DNA of 64,000 bases from contig JBAMDO010000579.1 in the NCBI GenBank assembly GCA_037074765.1, forward strand, positions 186,001 to 250,000. Reading direction: 5' to 3'. The DNA is from Mansonella perstans (Eukaryota; Nematoda; Chromadorea; Rhabditida; Onchocercidae). Position numbers and translations under genes: made by a program. This document shows positions 38,261 to 50,200 of the stretch, in pieces. Numbering within the stretch: position 1 is the stretch's first letter; every line of letters starts with the position of its first letter. The notes beneath the pieces were generated by a model. That model made no database searches and was not told the DNA's origin. It was given only the letters and a program-made list of their open reading frames with translations.

Positions 38261-39228
38261 ATGTACTGTTTACAGTGGCTAATTCCTGTTTTACTTATAC
38301 CCAAACATTGGCTCCATCCAACATTTATTATTGACCAAGCTCTGTTCATGTGGTTTTATGTTGTTGGATTTTTTATGGAAAGAAGGTTTGTCTTTCTATC
38401 ATTTTATCAATTCCTCCTTACTTATCTGAACTATTTTGTAGCTCCATTACTCAACTATTAAATCATCGATTATTAATAAAATCCGCGTTTACATCTAATA
38501 CTGCTTGAAAATTGATGGTATTTGTATTGTAAGGGAAATAATTAAAGATTTCGGCTATAAATCTTTTCCACCTTTCTAATTCTTTTTCATTATCAAAGGA
38601 TTATCTCCTGGCTAGTGTTAATAACTTCTTTCGCTTCTTATCTTTCTTGAGCTATGATTATACTGATAAGTAGTTCCTAAGCCAACTGCTAGTATTGCAA
38701 TTTATCTTTGCGATTTAATCTCCTTTCAGTCTGAAAAGGTCTACTAAATTTAGATTTCTTTTAATTTATAATGAAATAATACGTCTTTGTTCTTTAATAC
38801 CTTAATACTTCTTTTTCTGTGTAGATCTTACTCCAGCGTTGTACATTATAGCCTGGAAATATATCTAAAAATATTTCAAAAAAAAATAAAAATTGTATCT
38901 AAAAATGTTTCATCGAAATCCATAACAGCTATCAGAGTTGATAAGAAATCATACAGAATTTGGCGGTGGTCCAACCATTCTAGTTCTGATAGTTCAGTTC
39001 GAAACGTTATAATTGATATTTCATTTTATGCAGTGAAGAACATATCGATGAATATAATTTATTTCTTATTTTAGGCCATGCTATATATGCTCCATAATAT
39101 TCTTCACGGCCGTTGGATTATTATGTTGGAGTGATAGTGATTCTTGCATATTTTGGCCCTCTTGTGACACTGTTTTCAACGGAGAAATGTGCGCATATGT
39201 CCGCGAGAAAAGGCAGTGGCTTTCGTAA
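38261..39228 (+). CDS. BLCAP: BLCAP (bladder cancer-associated protein / BC10) family small membrane protein
   Basis: A tiny conserved membrane protein of unclear biochemical role; human BLCAP is linked to growth control and apoptosis. Two exons (38261-38385, 39075-39228) join in phase 2 to give 92 residues. The start MYCLQWLIPVLLIPK is almost the human N-terminus. FMWFYVVGFFMERRPCYICS matches the human [20 protein letters not shown]. Two hydrophobic segments (about residues 5-13 joined to 29-39, and 45-58) flank the ERRPC junction. A Cys-containing tail (SDSDSCIFWPSCD) follows. The intron falls between ERR and PC. The start is the first ATG after an acceptor-like tatag. AATAAA lies at 39385-39390. 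Each exon alone is too short for length-based ORF calling, so the gene is easily missed. The family call rests on the N-terminal identity and the ER(R/K)PC junction. Confidence 0.93.
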
Positions 39229-41089
39229 AACAAAGAAAATCAGAAGAAAGTCACTTCATTATTTTATTTTTTTGTGACGGGTACTTTTGCGCCGATTGAA
39301 GTATTTGAATGCTTCGTTTCATACATTGTGCAATGACGAAACTAAGAGCAGTTTTAATTGTATAAGATTCGGATAGATTAAAAAAATAAATTGCACAGTT
39401 ATCAAGTAATAAATGTCAATTTTTTCATCTGTTGAGCAGTTAAGCTTTTGAACCGTTTTTATTATTCACAGTTTCCGGATTTTCTACCAGCCTGCTGATC
39501 ATGTGAGTTTATGGATGAAGTCAGGGAATTTGATTATAAATTTGAGTAATCGAAATTCCCTATTGGCAGTAATCCATACCCGGAAATACTCTTCTTCGTA
39601 TTTATTACTTCCCTTACCTGCTTTTGTTTTGTTCATGCGTTCCCTTGTATATTTCTATAGTTCATACAAATGATTCATACACATAAAAGTCTTAGCTGTA
39701 GAAAAAACAACAGTTCTTTTGGTGCAAATATCAACCTCAGATTCTTTTAATCATCGTTCTGTTGGTAACGTCGATTTTTTAATTCAACTACAACAACTAA
39801 AATCATTTTGGGATTTTTTCAAAACGAAACTATCTTTATTGCTACTGATGTATTGTTGATCATCAGCAATACTTGAGAACATTTTGTAGATTCTTTTATC
39901 AGTCTTTATGTACATGAAATTGTAATCATGATGCCGAATTTCTATTCAAGTTTCTTTAGCTCGTCGGAGATAGCTTTTTTTGGACTTCAGCATGAATATT
40001 GAATAAATTGACACACCATATTACAGTGTGTTTGGCATTTTGGCCCTTCATTTGAGCAAAATGCTGAACAATCAAATTGTATGTACGCTAAATGATGCTG
40101 TTGAAATAACTATGTGCTTTTGTAAAAAATGAACTTTTAGTCGAAATGATATAACACGATGCTGAAACACTAACAGCAAAAAAGAACAGATGAGCAATTA
40201 TATGAAAACAGAGAACTTGCAACCTTTCAACAGTAGCTCGTACAAGCTAGAACGATAAGCTGATGGAAAGTATTTTTAAAACTGCCAAACAGAAAAGCAG
40301 CTGCAAATATACTTTGTATTAAACAGAATGAATGGATCACATACATATGGGCAAATAACAAATAGTGGTGATATATTGAAATTCCAAAAAACATGGATAT
40401 ATAAAATTTTGAAGAATGAACTGAAGCAAATCATCTTTTTTTTAAACTATCTCATAAAACATAGCTTTATTAGTTTGCAAGAAATTTCTTAATCAAAGTA
40501 TTGCTACTTGCAATTTACCGTGATGTGTCTAATAAATGAATGAATTATGAAGTGCCTTTCATAAAGCTTTTTATGTGGCACCTTTGAAACAATTCTTACC
40601 TGATCAATGAAGACCGTTTTTTTTTATTATTGCTCATTTCGTGTTCATGCCCATTCGTAGAACATTTGCTAGAAAATATTGCGCCTCATATCCCACAAAG
40701 CAACAGAAGGAGTGCATAAGAAAATAATCCATATGCCTTATAACAATGAGACATAGGAAGAAAATATGTGTGCAAGTGAAAAATTATTTAACAGCAAGAA
40801 ATAAAGCAAACTGATAGGTTGTACATGTAAGTAATATATTAACATCTTATCCTAACAAGGAGGTGGAAATGCAGTGAACTGTGGAAACAACGAAAAAAAG
40901 AAAAGGGAAAGCAAAAGATTACTTCATCAAAAAAATTTGCAAAAAATATAGAACGATGTTCAGATTTTGAGAATACGATGCCTATAGCTTAATGGCTAAC
41001 GTTAACATTAGCTATAGATAATACATATTATCATGATCATTGATGATAATGACGCTGCTGATAGTTGCAATATGGTATATGTGGCTCAA
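39229..41089. other. Convergent intergenic region between BLCAP and the dynein light chain
   Basis: Probable 3'UTRs of both genes, with AATAAA for the BLCAP transcript at 39385-39390. An inverted repeat lies at 40982-41017 (ctatagcttaatg against cattagctatag, one bulged base). No coding segment is supported. Confidence 0.55.
40982..41017. repeat. Short inverted repeat downstream of the dynein light chain gene
   Basis: 12 to 13-base arms (ctatagcttaatg and cattagctatag) differ by one bulged base and flank a palindromic gttaac core. It lies about 75 bases past the stop codon of the minus-strand gene, so it could fold in the 3'UTR. Confidence 0.6.
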
Positions 41090-42406
41090 TCACAAAGCAA
41101 CAGCAAAAACGTTAACAATTGTCACAACTGCTTTGTTTTCCCATCGAACTGTAAATGACACTGAAAACAAAAATGTAAATTACTTTATGCAGCATGAAGC
41201 GAACAAAGTAACATAAATTTATGATAGCGCTATGGTTGTAATAACTGATTGTAAAAAGAAATAGACTGTTAAGATTCTAACTTTCGTGAATACAATTTTT
41301 GCACTGCAAAAAACTGACTAGAGATGAAAATTTATTTAATAAGAAAAACAAGAGAAATGAAATCGAAATTATTTACAGTCGGTTGTCTTGTCCCAATAGC
41401 AAGTGCTCGACACGCTGAGACCTGCGCCGGTATTTGTCTGCATGATCACACAGGTTACTGAAAAAATTTTAACAGCCAATCCATATGTTGATGAATGAAC
41501 TAGCAACATTCTGTGGATCAATAACATGGAATAAAACCATGCAAATAAGGAACATAATAAAAATCCCCCATAATAATTAAAGCCTAATCATCCTAAATCT
41601 TATCACCAATAGCAAGCTGAACTTGGATTTACAGATTAGGATGAAACAAATTACTACCACTTCATTTTGCAATAAACTGAACCCAATGAAACAAATTACT
41701 ATCAACAATTCATTGTGCAATAAACTGTAAACCATCTAAAATCATGCTGGTTAAAAAAGTTACTGGAAGGAATGTAAAGGAAGAAATAGGGAGCAGTTAA
41801 TGTAATGAAAGTACTCACCAATGTATTTATAGGGCTTGTTGAGTTTTACCAAATTACTGGTAATTGTTTCTACAGCTTGCTGGCTCCACTGATTTGTTGT
41901 AACATGCCAGTATGGGCTGTTACCAATTATACTATCTAAAGCCTAAAAAATATTTTTGCACTTTATCAGGTATTACCAAATAGTAAGATAGACTTGGATT
42001 TGCAGATCAATAAGCTTGAATTTAACCACATTAACCCACTTGAAATTTTTTTCTCCAAAAATTCTGAATAAATTCTCATTGAACTTCATAATTTTGCAAA
42101 TAAAAACTAAATAACAAATGATTACTAGCAACAGGCAAAAAAAAAAATTGTTGAACGGACCGACCTCTTTGCTAATTGTTTGAACTTCTTGACTGAGAGG
42201 CACTAAATGAGAAGCAGAATTCTGAAATTTATAGAAATGATTGAGCTTTCATCAATATGAAAATAAAAAATAACCAAAACTCCCTCCCAAAAATTGAGAT
42301 TTCGGCACCGGTATAAGTCTTAAAAAAAGAGATCAAAACAAAGATATCCTGACGTTCAAGAAAAACAAATATAACTGACCTCAACAGAATGTGTGTCGTC
42401 CATCAT
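41090..42406 (-). CDS. dylt-1: Dynein light chain, Tctex-type
   Basis: A light chain that dimerises on the cytoplasmic dynein intermediate chain and helps bind cargo. Five exons (42406-42380, 42221-42165, 41942-41819, 41457-41377, 41160-41090) give 119 residues. Diagnostic pieces are ALDSIIGN, NQWSQQAVETITSNLVKLNK, PYKYIVTCVIMQTNTGAGLS (matching the family's FKYIVTCVIMQKNGAGL), CYWDKTTD and FTVRWENKAV. The variable N-terminus (MMDDTHSVE and the next exon) is as short as in other members. A false stop appears if exon 4 is read through its donor at 41376; the C-terminal exon 41160-41090 restores the conserved TVRWENK strand. The exons lie on the same strand as the upstream inositol monophosphatase, about 770 bases away, but nothing shows co-transcription. 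Confidence 0.94.
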
Positions 42407-43175
42407 TATCCAATAGTTTACTTAATTTATAAAATATCGAAAACGATGAAACACGTTTGGAATGTTTCGCCTAAACAGCACTTTCATCCTGCATGAATCA
42501 ATAATCTTTCTAAATTCTAACGCCACCCTTATAGAAACGCACGTCACCTTTCAAATTTTCTTTGCCTTTTATGCATCTTTGGAAACATAAGCTAATTTAT
42601 CAAAATGTATAAAAATTCTTCCTTCCTTTTTTTCTACGTTACAGTAAAAAAAGTAAAGATGGTGTAACAACCAAGAGGAATCTAAGCGATAATTACACTA
42701 CTTAACACTTTATTTCATGGTTTAACATAATTGCAAGTATGCCATACACATAAGAAACTGACTATATACCACAGTGAAATATTCCAGTTAGAATTTCTAA
42801 TCAGTCTCTTCTCGTAATCACTAAATGATTACAAATGCCTAACAGTGACAGATCAACTGTAGGCAGGCTTATCTGCAATGATAGGATTGAAATTAAAAGC
42901 ATTTGGATGAATGATCACGAACAGAAAATGCAAAGTGCAACGACAACTCTAACAGCTCTAAAAAGAAAAAAATATTTGCTGAGGAAATATTTTTTCTAAC
43001 ATGATATTAAGAGAAAAGAAGCCCACTGGCTGAAAACAAAAATTAATAGAGATGAAATGATAGAAAATGAAATAAATTTCTAAACCTTATTCTAATCCTA
43101 ACTTATTAGAAACATGGGCAAAAAAATCAGACGTGTAACGGTAAGAATGATAAAAGAAATGATAAGGTTATGAAT
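42407..43175. other. Spacer between inositol monophosphatase and dynein light chain genes
   Basis: About 770 bases between two minus-strand genes. It should contain the 3'UTR of the upstream gene and the promoter or trans-splice region of the dynein gene. No further feature is recognised. Confidence 0.5.
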
Positions 43176-45492
43176 TCATCCTTCTTTCACGTATTCAACA
43201 TGACTGAGAGTTGATTCTATTGCCTTAGCCAGCTCTGGAGTTGACGTACAAAGAATTCGACGGCTCATAATGTCAAATTCGGCTCCTGCAATATGTGATT
43301 GCTTGAACTGCTTAAACTATTTATAAACGAATCACATACATAGCAACAATTAAAAAGTTAAGGGAAATCCAAAATTCCCGCAAAAAAATTAATAGTGCCT
43401 TGAAGAAAATTTTTAAGAAAAATGGAACAATTTCCATTTTCTAAGCGTTACGTGTTCTAGGGAAAAACTAAGCAGATATCTAGAAAATGACCAAGTTAAG
43501 TTAGGTGACACAGGTAAACTCAACTCTGAGAAGACAAATCTCTCGAAAATAAAAGCGAAAATTTCTTCTAAAATTTATTTACCTGTTGGATCTAGTAACA
43601 CACCACCAGCTTCTTTAACAATGACTGCAGCAGCGGCTACGTCCCATACATGGAGACCATATTCAACATATGCATCCAGTCCACCTTGAGCCAAATAGAC
43701 CATATTCATAGCTGCAGAACCAAATGAACGATGCCTAAATCAGTAGGACATTTTAAAAGACGAATCACATTATCTTTTAAATTCTTTTCTTGAGACCAGA
43801 AGAGAAGATACAAATTTCGAAATCATTTCGCAAAAACAGAATGAACAAATTGGTTTAAACAAAATGATACAGAAAGTAACACTGCCATCTGCTCTGAGAT
43901 TATAGAAATTATCCTTTTGACAGAAGGAATACAACGTGGAACTGCAAGTGACCGTACTAAGGTATTAAATCGATAAATTAATAGAGTCTCTAAATGCGAC
44001 ATTCATGATAAAAAAATATCTTAATGTATTTCGTCTAAAAAGGAATGGGAATGTGGAAATCACCCTCGTATGCCTGCAAGACATTGCCGGTTATAATTGT
44101 CCGATATGATTTTCAACCATTTTTCACCGAATTCAACCAAATTGTGAATTCCATGCGACTGAGCAAGGAGGCATCGACTTATTTCTGCAGATATCACAAT
44201 TTGTAATCAACAAAGCAGAATAACCGAGTATGAACAAGAATTTTTGCAGAAAACTTTCCACTGTAAATTTAAATAATAGTACCTTTGGTAGCAGATACAT
44301 GAATTGGAAAACCATTTCGAAAAGCTCCTCGTCCTGACTGTGCCGTATAAAGCTCTTCAGTAATTGGATTGTAAACAATACCAGCACGCAATTGCTTCTT
44401 AATAGCCAGTCCTACACATATGGCAATAATCGGAATTCTGCAATTTGAAAGCTAATTAAAGTTATGTTAAGACTGAGATTCCCACTCTATTGAATTTTGA
44501 AGCGCTCAAGTCATCTGTATGTTATATAACTGGCAGTTTGATATTTATTGCTTCCACTAATTTCCAAAAAAAAAAAAAAAAAAAAATGAAATTTTAAAAT
44601 GAAGCAAAAGATATGCTTAATCAGACATAAAAATGAAACTAGTTTATTAGAATTCATAACACAGATTACCGATGAACGAAGTTTGTAGTGCCATCGATTG
44701 GATCAATAATCCAAGTGGGCGCATCGGTATAGTCAATTTTTGCACCACCTGCCACAGACTCTTCACCAATAAATCTATAGCAATACACTTTACAGTAATT
44801 ATGTAAACCCTCCGAACTTATGCATTCTGAAGATTACCGCAAAAGATATTTAGAATCCGTTGCAGAATGCAAGACCTTAACAGTGGATGCAATAGAGATA
44901 GATGACAATTACTGTAAAAGATATTTAGAATCCGTTGCAGAATGCAAGACCTTAGTAGTGGATGCAATAGAAATAGATGACAATTACTGTAAAAGATGGT
45001 ATCCACTGCCGTATGTAAAATCTCAGCAGATTATAGATACAACAGAAATAGATGACAATTGCAAGTTCCGATGAGATGCATTCCTGGTGCTGCATTTTAG
45101 TAATTTTAAGAAAGTCTTGGAAGTGCTAAAGATAAAAACTAACTTATGATCAGGAAATTCTTTTGAAAGACTTCCGATTAACATTTTTTCAACTGCTTGA
45201 TCTGTTTCCGTTACCAAATCGGTATTCGACATTTTCGTATGCACTTCGGAACATGGCTGTTCGAATGCAGCTCGAACAAGCTATAAAAATTAAATCTGGC
45301 GATTTATTAAAATGCATATAATTGCTGCTACTGCTGCTGCTGCTGTTGTTGTTGTTGCTACTTCTCCTCTATCATTCTAATGCTATCATTTCTTTAATAA
45401 TCTTAAGAACTTACCGTTCCTGCTTTATAAACAAGATTTAAGGCGAAAGCGAAAAATTTATCTTCATCAGGATGAAGTAGTTGAAAGCTCAT
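43176..45492 (-). CDS. ttx-7: Inositol monophosphatase
   Basis: A magnesium-dependent phosphatase that frees myo-inositol from inositol phosphates for phosphoinositide signalling; it is the lithium-sensitive enzyme, and C. elegans ttx-7 acts in thermotaxis neurons. Seven exons (45492-45415, 45280-45144, 44774-44670, 44437-44283, 44184-44064, 43734-43583, 43285-43176) give 285 residues. Metal-site motifs are intact: GEESVAGG (Glu76), [14 protein letters not shown] (Asp96 and Asp99) and HVWDVAAA (Asp230), with [12 protein letters not shown] after it. The tail [14 protein letters not shown] closes the fold. An upstream 5' exon appears to end at 46231 and would splice to 45501, leaving a six-codon upstream frame (see findings). 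Intron 2 carries a 75-bp tandem repeat and intron 1 a trinucleotide repeat. Confidence 0.96.
44833..45060. repeat. 75-bp tandem repeat in inositol monophosphatase intron 2
   Basis: Two nearly identical 75-base copies (about 44833-44908 and 44909-44983) are followed by a diverged third copy that keeps the ends. A shared core reads gaatccgttgcagaatgcaa. The unit length is a multiple of three and the plus strand stays open through all copies. Confidence 0.9.
45322..45364. repeat. Trinucleotide microsatellite in inositol monophosphatase intron 1
   Basis: Runs of gct and gtt triplets (ctgctgctgctgttgttg) interrupted by act. They lie wholly within the intron between coding exons 1 and 2. Confidence 0.9.
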
Positions 45493-46230
45493 ATTCTTTT
45501 ACTGAAAAAATTTTCAATTCAATTAGTATTTAATATTATCAAAAAATGAAAACATTTATTCCTGAAAAAAAAAAAGGACGAAAAATGATAGCATTACTAG
45601 AAACGTCTTTCTCTCTCTCTGTTATGGCTTAGGAATGAAAAAAACAAGAAAAAAAACAAAAATGAGCTTTACACTAATTTATTTGGAAATTGTGCTAAAT
45701 GAAAAAAAAAAAAAAAAAAAAAATCGATAAATGAGCGTATTATGAATGCCTCATAAAAAAAAACTATGTTTGTACATATTAAAAATAAAAAGGAAAATAT
45801 TACGGCAAACAAGTATTTGAGAGCTTTGAATAATAAATGAATTTTACTATTAGAAGTACCATACGAAATCAGTTTTGTTATATTGTTACACGTAATCATT
45901 TACTTCAAAAATATATGTATGTACCATTCAAATTCATACAAAATGTGCAAATTAGTATCCTAGAAAGTGAAAAAAAAAAAAAAAAAAAAAATTTAATAGT
46001 GCAACAAAGCCTAACACACTATTATGCTTATGTTAGAAGATAACAATACTTTGATATTTATTTGCTTTTCGGTGCTAATTTTCATAGAAAAAGAAAATAA
46101 ATCTAAATAGCTTTTAGATGTACTGCCATCTCTAACCACTTACCTTACACACTATCTTTTTTATTCGAAAAGGCCCTGCCTCCTACAACTTTTCTATAAT
46201 TCTCTCAACACAACTAATGAACAAACTTAC

Positions 46231-46248
46231 CTTTTTGTAATTAATCAT
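46231..46248 (-). other. Candidate 5' leader exon end with a short upstream ORF for inositol monophosphatase
   Basis: On the minus strand ATGATTAATTAC and six bases more run into a gtaagt donor at 46230. Splicing to the acceptor at 45502 would place TAA straight after six codons (MINYKK), in frame and 6 bases before the true ATG. The exon itself is inferred only from the donor and acceptor. Confidence 0.5.
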
Positions 46249-46471
46249 TGAAAGATGAATAAATTATTGCACTATCCAATGAAGCATTCCTTTTATAATA
46301 ATTATATCACCAAATAAAAATCAAATTTTTATTTGATACAAAATCTGTAAGGTATATTTAACGTAAAATTACTTTTATTTAACGTAAAAAATAAGAGTTT
46401 TACAATGTACCGTAAGACAAACGTGCAATTCCAACAAAGAAAGTGCACTATACTTATATATAGTATATAGT

Positions 46472-46516
46472 AATTCAATCCGTATACTGTATGCTATACA
46501 GTATACGGATTGAATT
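46472..46516. repeat. Perfect 21-bp inverted repeat (hairpin)
   Basis: The left arm begins aattcaatccgtatactgta and ends at 46492. The right arm runs 46496-46516 and is its exact reverse complement. The loop is gct. Tatata-rich sequence lies just to its left. Confidence 0.97.
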
Positions 46517-46701
46517 CAGTGCTTAGTACCACACGTATTATAGTACACGGCCGCTTCAACAGAATATAAAAATGAGCACGTCTACGTGCAACGAATTCAT
46601 GAGATATTACAATATTTTACGCTGCTACTGCGGAAAATTGCAACGTATTGCAGCTCTTTTACGAGGTCAGATTATTGGAAGTGTTGTTGGTGGTGGTTGC
46701 T

Positions 46702-46790
46702 TAGTCATCTAATCAGAAGTGACCTCAGGTTCTAGTCATCTAGTGAGGAGTGACCTCAGGTTTTAGTCATCTAATCAGAAGTGACCTCTC
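46702..46790. repeat. 31-bp unit repeated three times
   Basis: Each unit starts tagtcatcta and contains agtgacctc. Copies 1 and 3 share tcatctaatcagaagtgacc; copy 2 has tagtgaggag in its middle. It lies in the intergenic region upstream of eIF2 gamma. Confidence 0.9.
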
Positions 46791-47225
46791 CTAAGGGATG
46801 ATTCGGTCTGCAGTAGGAACCCTTTAGCTGAAGTGTTTCTTTCACTCTTATCAGTGATTCAGCCATTTGTTTGTATTTTCTTATCAATGAATTTTCTTCA
46901 TGTTCACATTAATGACACATTTATTGATTTTGTGAAGCTTATTCAGTTTATAAAATTTCAAATTTACAAATCTAAAATTACTGCATTTTTTATATTTAAA
47001 TGAATTTGAAAGGAGCTTGAGAAGAAAAAGGAGAAATTATCAAAAAATAGTTCTAGGATGGAACTTTTTATCATGATTCTAGCATCAGAGAGCTCACTGT
47101 TAGAATTAGTGATAAAAAAATACTCTTTCCAGGATTGTCATTGTTTGACTATAATAAGAGATCATCGCAAGTGGATATTTAGTCGTTTACGTGGTAACTG
47201 CAAAAAATTTGGATTTGTTTCAAGG

Positions 47226-50200
47226 ATGGATAATCATATAGGTTTGTTTTCTACTACTCAAAATATTCTGGAAATTCACTCTTTCAAATTGATTATCAAA
47301 TATGAATTTTAGAAGAGGCTGAAGATAAGGAACCAAAAAAAGATGTAGAGCAACGAGAATGGTTGGCCAAACAGGACCTGAGCAAACTGAATTCAGAAAT
47401 GCTCACACCATTGACAGAAGAAGTAGATTTATCTTTGATCTATTTTGTTTCTTTCTATAGATGTAGTTTCTGTTGAAGATTTTTAAAAATTTCGAGGAGA
47501 ATGATTTTTTTTCTATTTCAGGTAATCAGCCGACAAGCAACAATCAATATTGGGACAATAGGACATGTGGCACATGGTAAATCCACTTTAGTGAAAGCGA
47601 TTTCTGGTGTGCATACAGTTAAATTTAAGAATGAGTTGGAACGAAATATCACTATCAAATTAGGATATGCCAATGCAAAAATTTATCGCTGTACAAATGA
47701 ATCTTGCCCAAGGCCAAGTTGCTACAGGTATTCTTTCTATATGATTAAGACATACTTGGTTTTTAGTCTCCAGTTTAGAGTTGAAAGTTTACCGTATACT
47801 TTTCTTACTGCTGATTTTTATTTCTGTTGATCTCACAATTTCGTATCATTATCTATAGGGATAATTGTAATAAAGTGATAATGAAATGATTTGCCTTACA
47901 TTTCATGCAGTTGCGAAATTGTGAAATATTTTTCACTTATAGACTTAATGAGTGTAGTGATTTGGTCAGCATATTTGTAAAACTTCGTGTGCTGTCTTTA
48001 ATGATCGTAACAGCATTTATGAATTCGAATGAGGAATTAGTCGTTGCATCATTTTAAACACTTTAATTTCTTGTGCTATTTCAGGTCAGCAGGTTCAAGC
48101 ACTCCTGACCTATTTCCATGCGAAAGACCCGGTTGTGGAGGTCAATTTAAATGCGTTCGGCATGTCTCATTCGTGGACTGTCCTGGTCACGATATTCTTA
48201 TGGCAACAATGTTGAACGGAGCAGCCGTTATGGATGCTGCCCTACTGTTAATTGCGGGAAACGAGTCTTGTCCGCAGCCGCAAACTTCTGAGCATTTAGC
48301 TGCGGTGGAAATTATGCAGCTTAATCACTTATTGATTTTACAGAATAAAATAGATATTATTAAGGTGCGTGTCCTGGAAAGAAATTTTTTCAAAAAAATA
48401 ATTCGAAAAATAGATATCAGCTTCTCATTTTCTATATTCTTAAATCTGCTTCGATTATCTTTTTTTTTTAGGAAAGTCAGGCAAAGGAACAGTATGAGCA
48501 TATACGAAGTTTTGTGCAAGGGACTGTAGCGGATGGTGCACCAATTATTCCAATATCAGCTCAGTTAAAGTACAATGTCGACGTATGTATAACTTTATGA
48601 TTTATTTCTTGATATCGCCTCAATTATTTGAGGCTTTTTGTTTGAAATTTCTTTTTAAAGAGAAAATTATTGCTAATTTTTTCATGTTTTAAAGGTTGTA
48701 TGTGAATATATTTGCAAAAAAGTGCCCGTACCTCTACGAGATTTCTCATCAGCTGCTCGATTGATTGTCATTCGTTCATTTGATGTGAATAAACCGGGTT
48801 CCGAAGTTGAAAATCTCAAAGGTGGTGTGGCCGGTGGATCAATCTTACGAGGTATTTTATTTTTCAGCTTGGTATTTTAGAAGCCTGAATAGGTATTTAT
48901 CATGCCTGTTTGATTAATTAATATGATTAATTGGAGGTGCGCTTATTGTCGAATGTTATTTTTCTGTAGAAGTATTATATAGAATTGCTTGCTGTCTTAG
49001 TTCAAAACTTGAGGCCTTCTGCATCGTTCTCAGTTGTTAATGTTGCTTCGGTTCAAATTTAATAACCAAGCTTGTTATTAATAATGCAAGCAGAGCTAGA
49101 GCGTTGTTACTAAGTCGCGTGATTTGAGTCATTTTCAATGTATAAAGGAATCAGTCCTTTCATGTATAGTAATGATACATAAAAGGTATAGTGGTGATAT
49201 ATAACATTAGCGTATTTATTACTTATTTTGAGGCATTCTGCGTATCGGTCAAGAAATTGAGGTAAGGCCAGGTATTGTTTCAAAATCAACTGATGGGAAA
49301 GTGCAATGTCGGCCTATATTTTCACGCATCGTGTCATTATTTGCTGAACAAAATCAATTGCAATATGCTGTACCTGGTGGTATGTTTCCATTAAATTGTT
49401 GAAGTTTTTGAAATCTCAAATGAAATAATTTATGGCAGGATCTAAAATCTCATTTTGGCTTTTATTTATTAACTGACTACTATTCTTCCCTGAAATGCCT
49501 TCGGAAATTGCAAGTGACGTGTGAAATCAATATTTTTTAACAAAAAATCTACAGAACGGTATTCCTTGTTATGCAATTTTGACTCAGATTTTGTAAAACT
49601 TTAACATAATGGACAAGAAGATTTTAATTTCTAGATTTAAAGTACAAGTTTCTAATTAGCTGTATTTCCAGGTTTGATTGGCGTTGGAACTAAAATTGAT
49701 CCAACGCTGTGTCGCGGTGATCGTTTAGTGGGTCATATTCTGGGTGCTGTGGGAACATTACCGGATATATTCACAGAAATAGAAATCGCTTATTTCCTAT
49801 TGCGGAGGCTACTTGGAGTGCGTACCGAAGGTGGCAAAAAAGCTGCAAAGGTGCAGAAACTGAGTAAGGGCGAAGTACTGATGGTTAATATTGGGTCATT
49901 GTCAACCGGTGGCCGTGTCATCGCTGTAAAAGGTTTCCACGATTACTTCTTGCTTTTTTTTGTTGCTTGGTTTGTATTTAGAATAATGGGTCCGAAAAGT
50001 CTGTAAAATTCACTTTTTTCTGGTAACTTGCAGCTTCCCGAATTCCATTCTGATTTCGAATGCTTGCAGGTGATGCAGCAAAAATTGCTTTGACCGATCC
50101 GATTTGCACTGAAGTAAATGAGAAAATAGCACTTTCACGACGTATTGAGAAGCATTGGCGTTTGATTGGTTGGGGGACGATACGGCGTGGAACCACCATT

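Larger units (their letters stand above)
46249..47225. other. Divergent promoter region between inositol monophosphatase and eIF2 gamma
   Basis: About 1 kb that must serve both directions. It contains a perfect 21-bp hairpin (46472-46516) and a three-copy 31-bp repeat (46702-46790), listed separately, plus AT-rich filler. An open frame from 47058 into the eIF2 gamma first exon has no conserved content and I do not count it as coding. Confidence 0.6.

Noticed and set aside
41340..41380. Truncated dynein light chain ending at TAA after TTDCK
   Set aside because: The stop is created by reading through the gtaaat donor; the exon at 41160 restores the conserved FTVRWENK strand.
42407..45492. Operon of inositol monophosphatase and dynein light chain
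   Set aside because: Same strand, but about 770 bases apart and functionally unrelated, with no sequence sign of co-transcription.
46702..46790. CRISPR-like direct repeats (also at 55761-55865)
   Set aside because: Units are contiguous without unique spacers, and the genome is a spliced eukaryote.
47058..47241. N-terminal extension of eIF2 gamma from 47058
   Set aside because: The extra residues look like translated 5'UTR. The family starts shortly before the [10 protein letters not shown] segment, and the ATG at 47226 fits.
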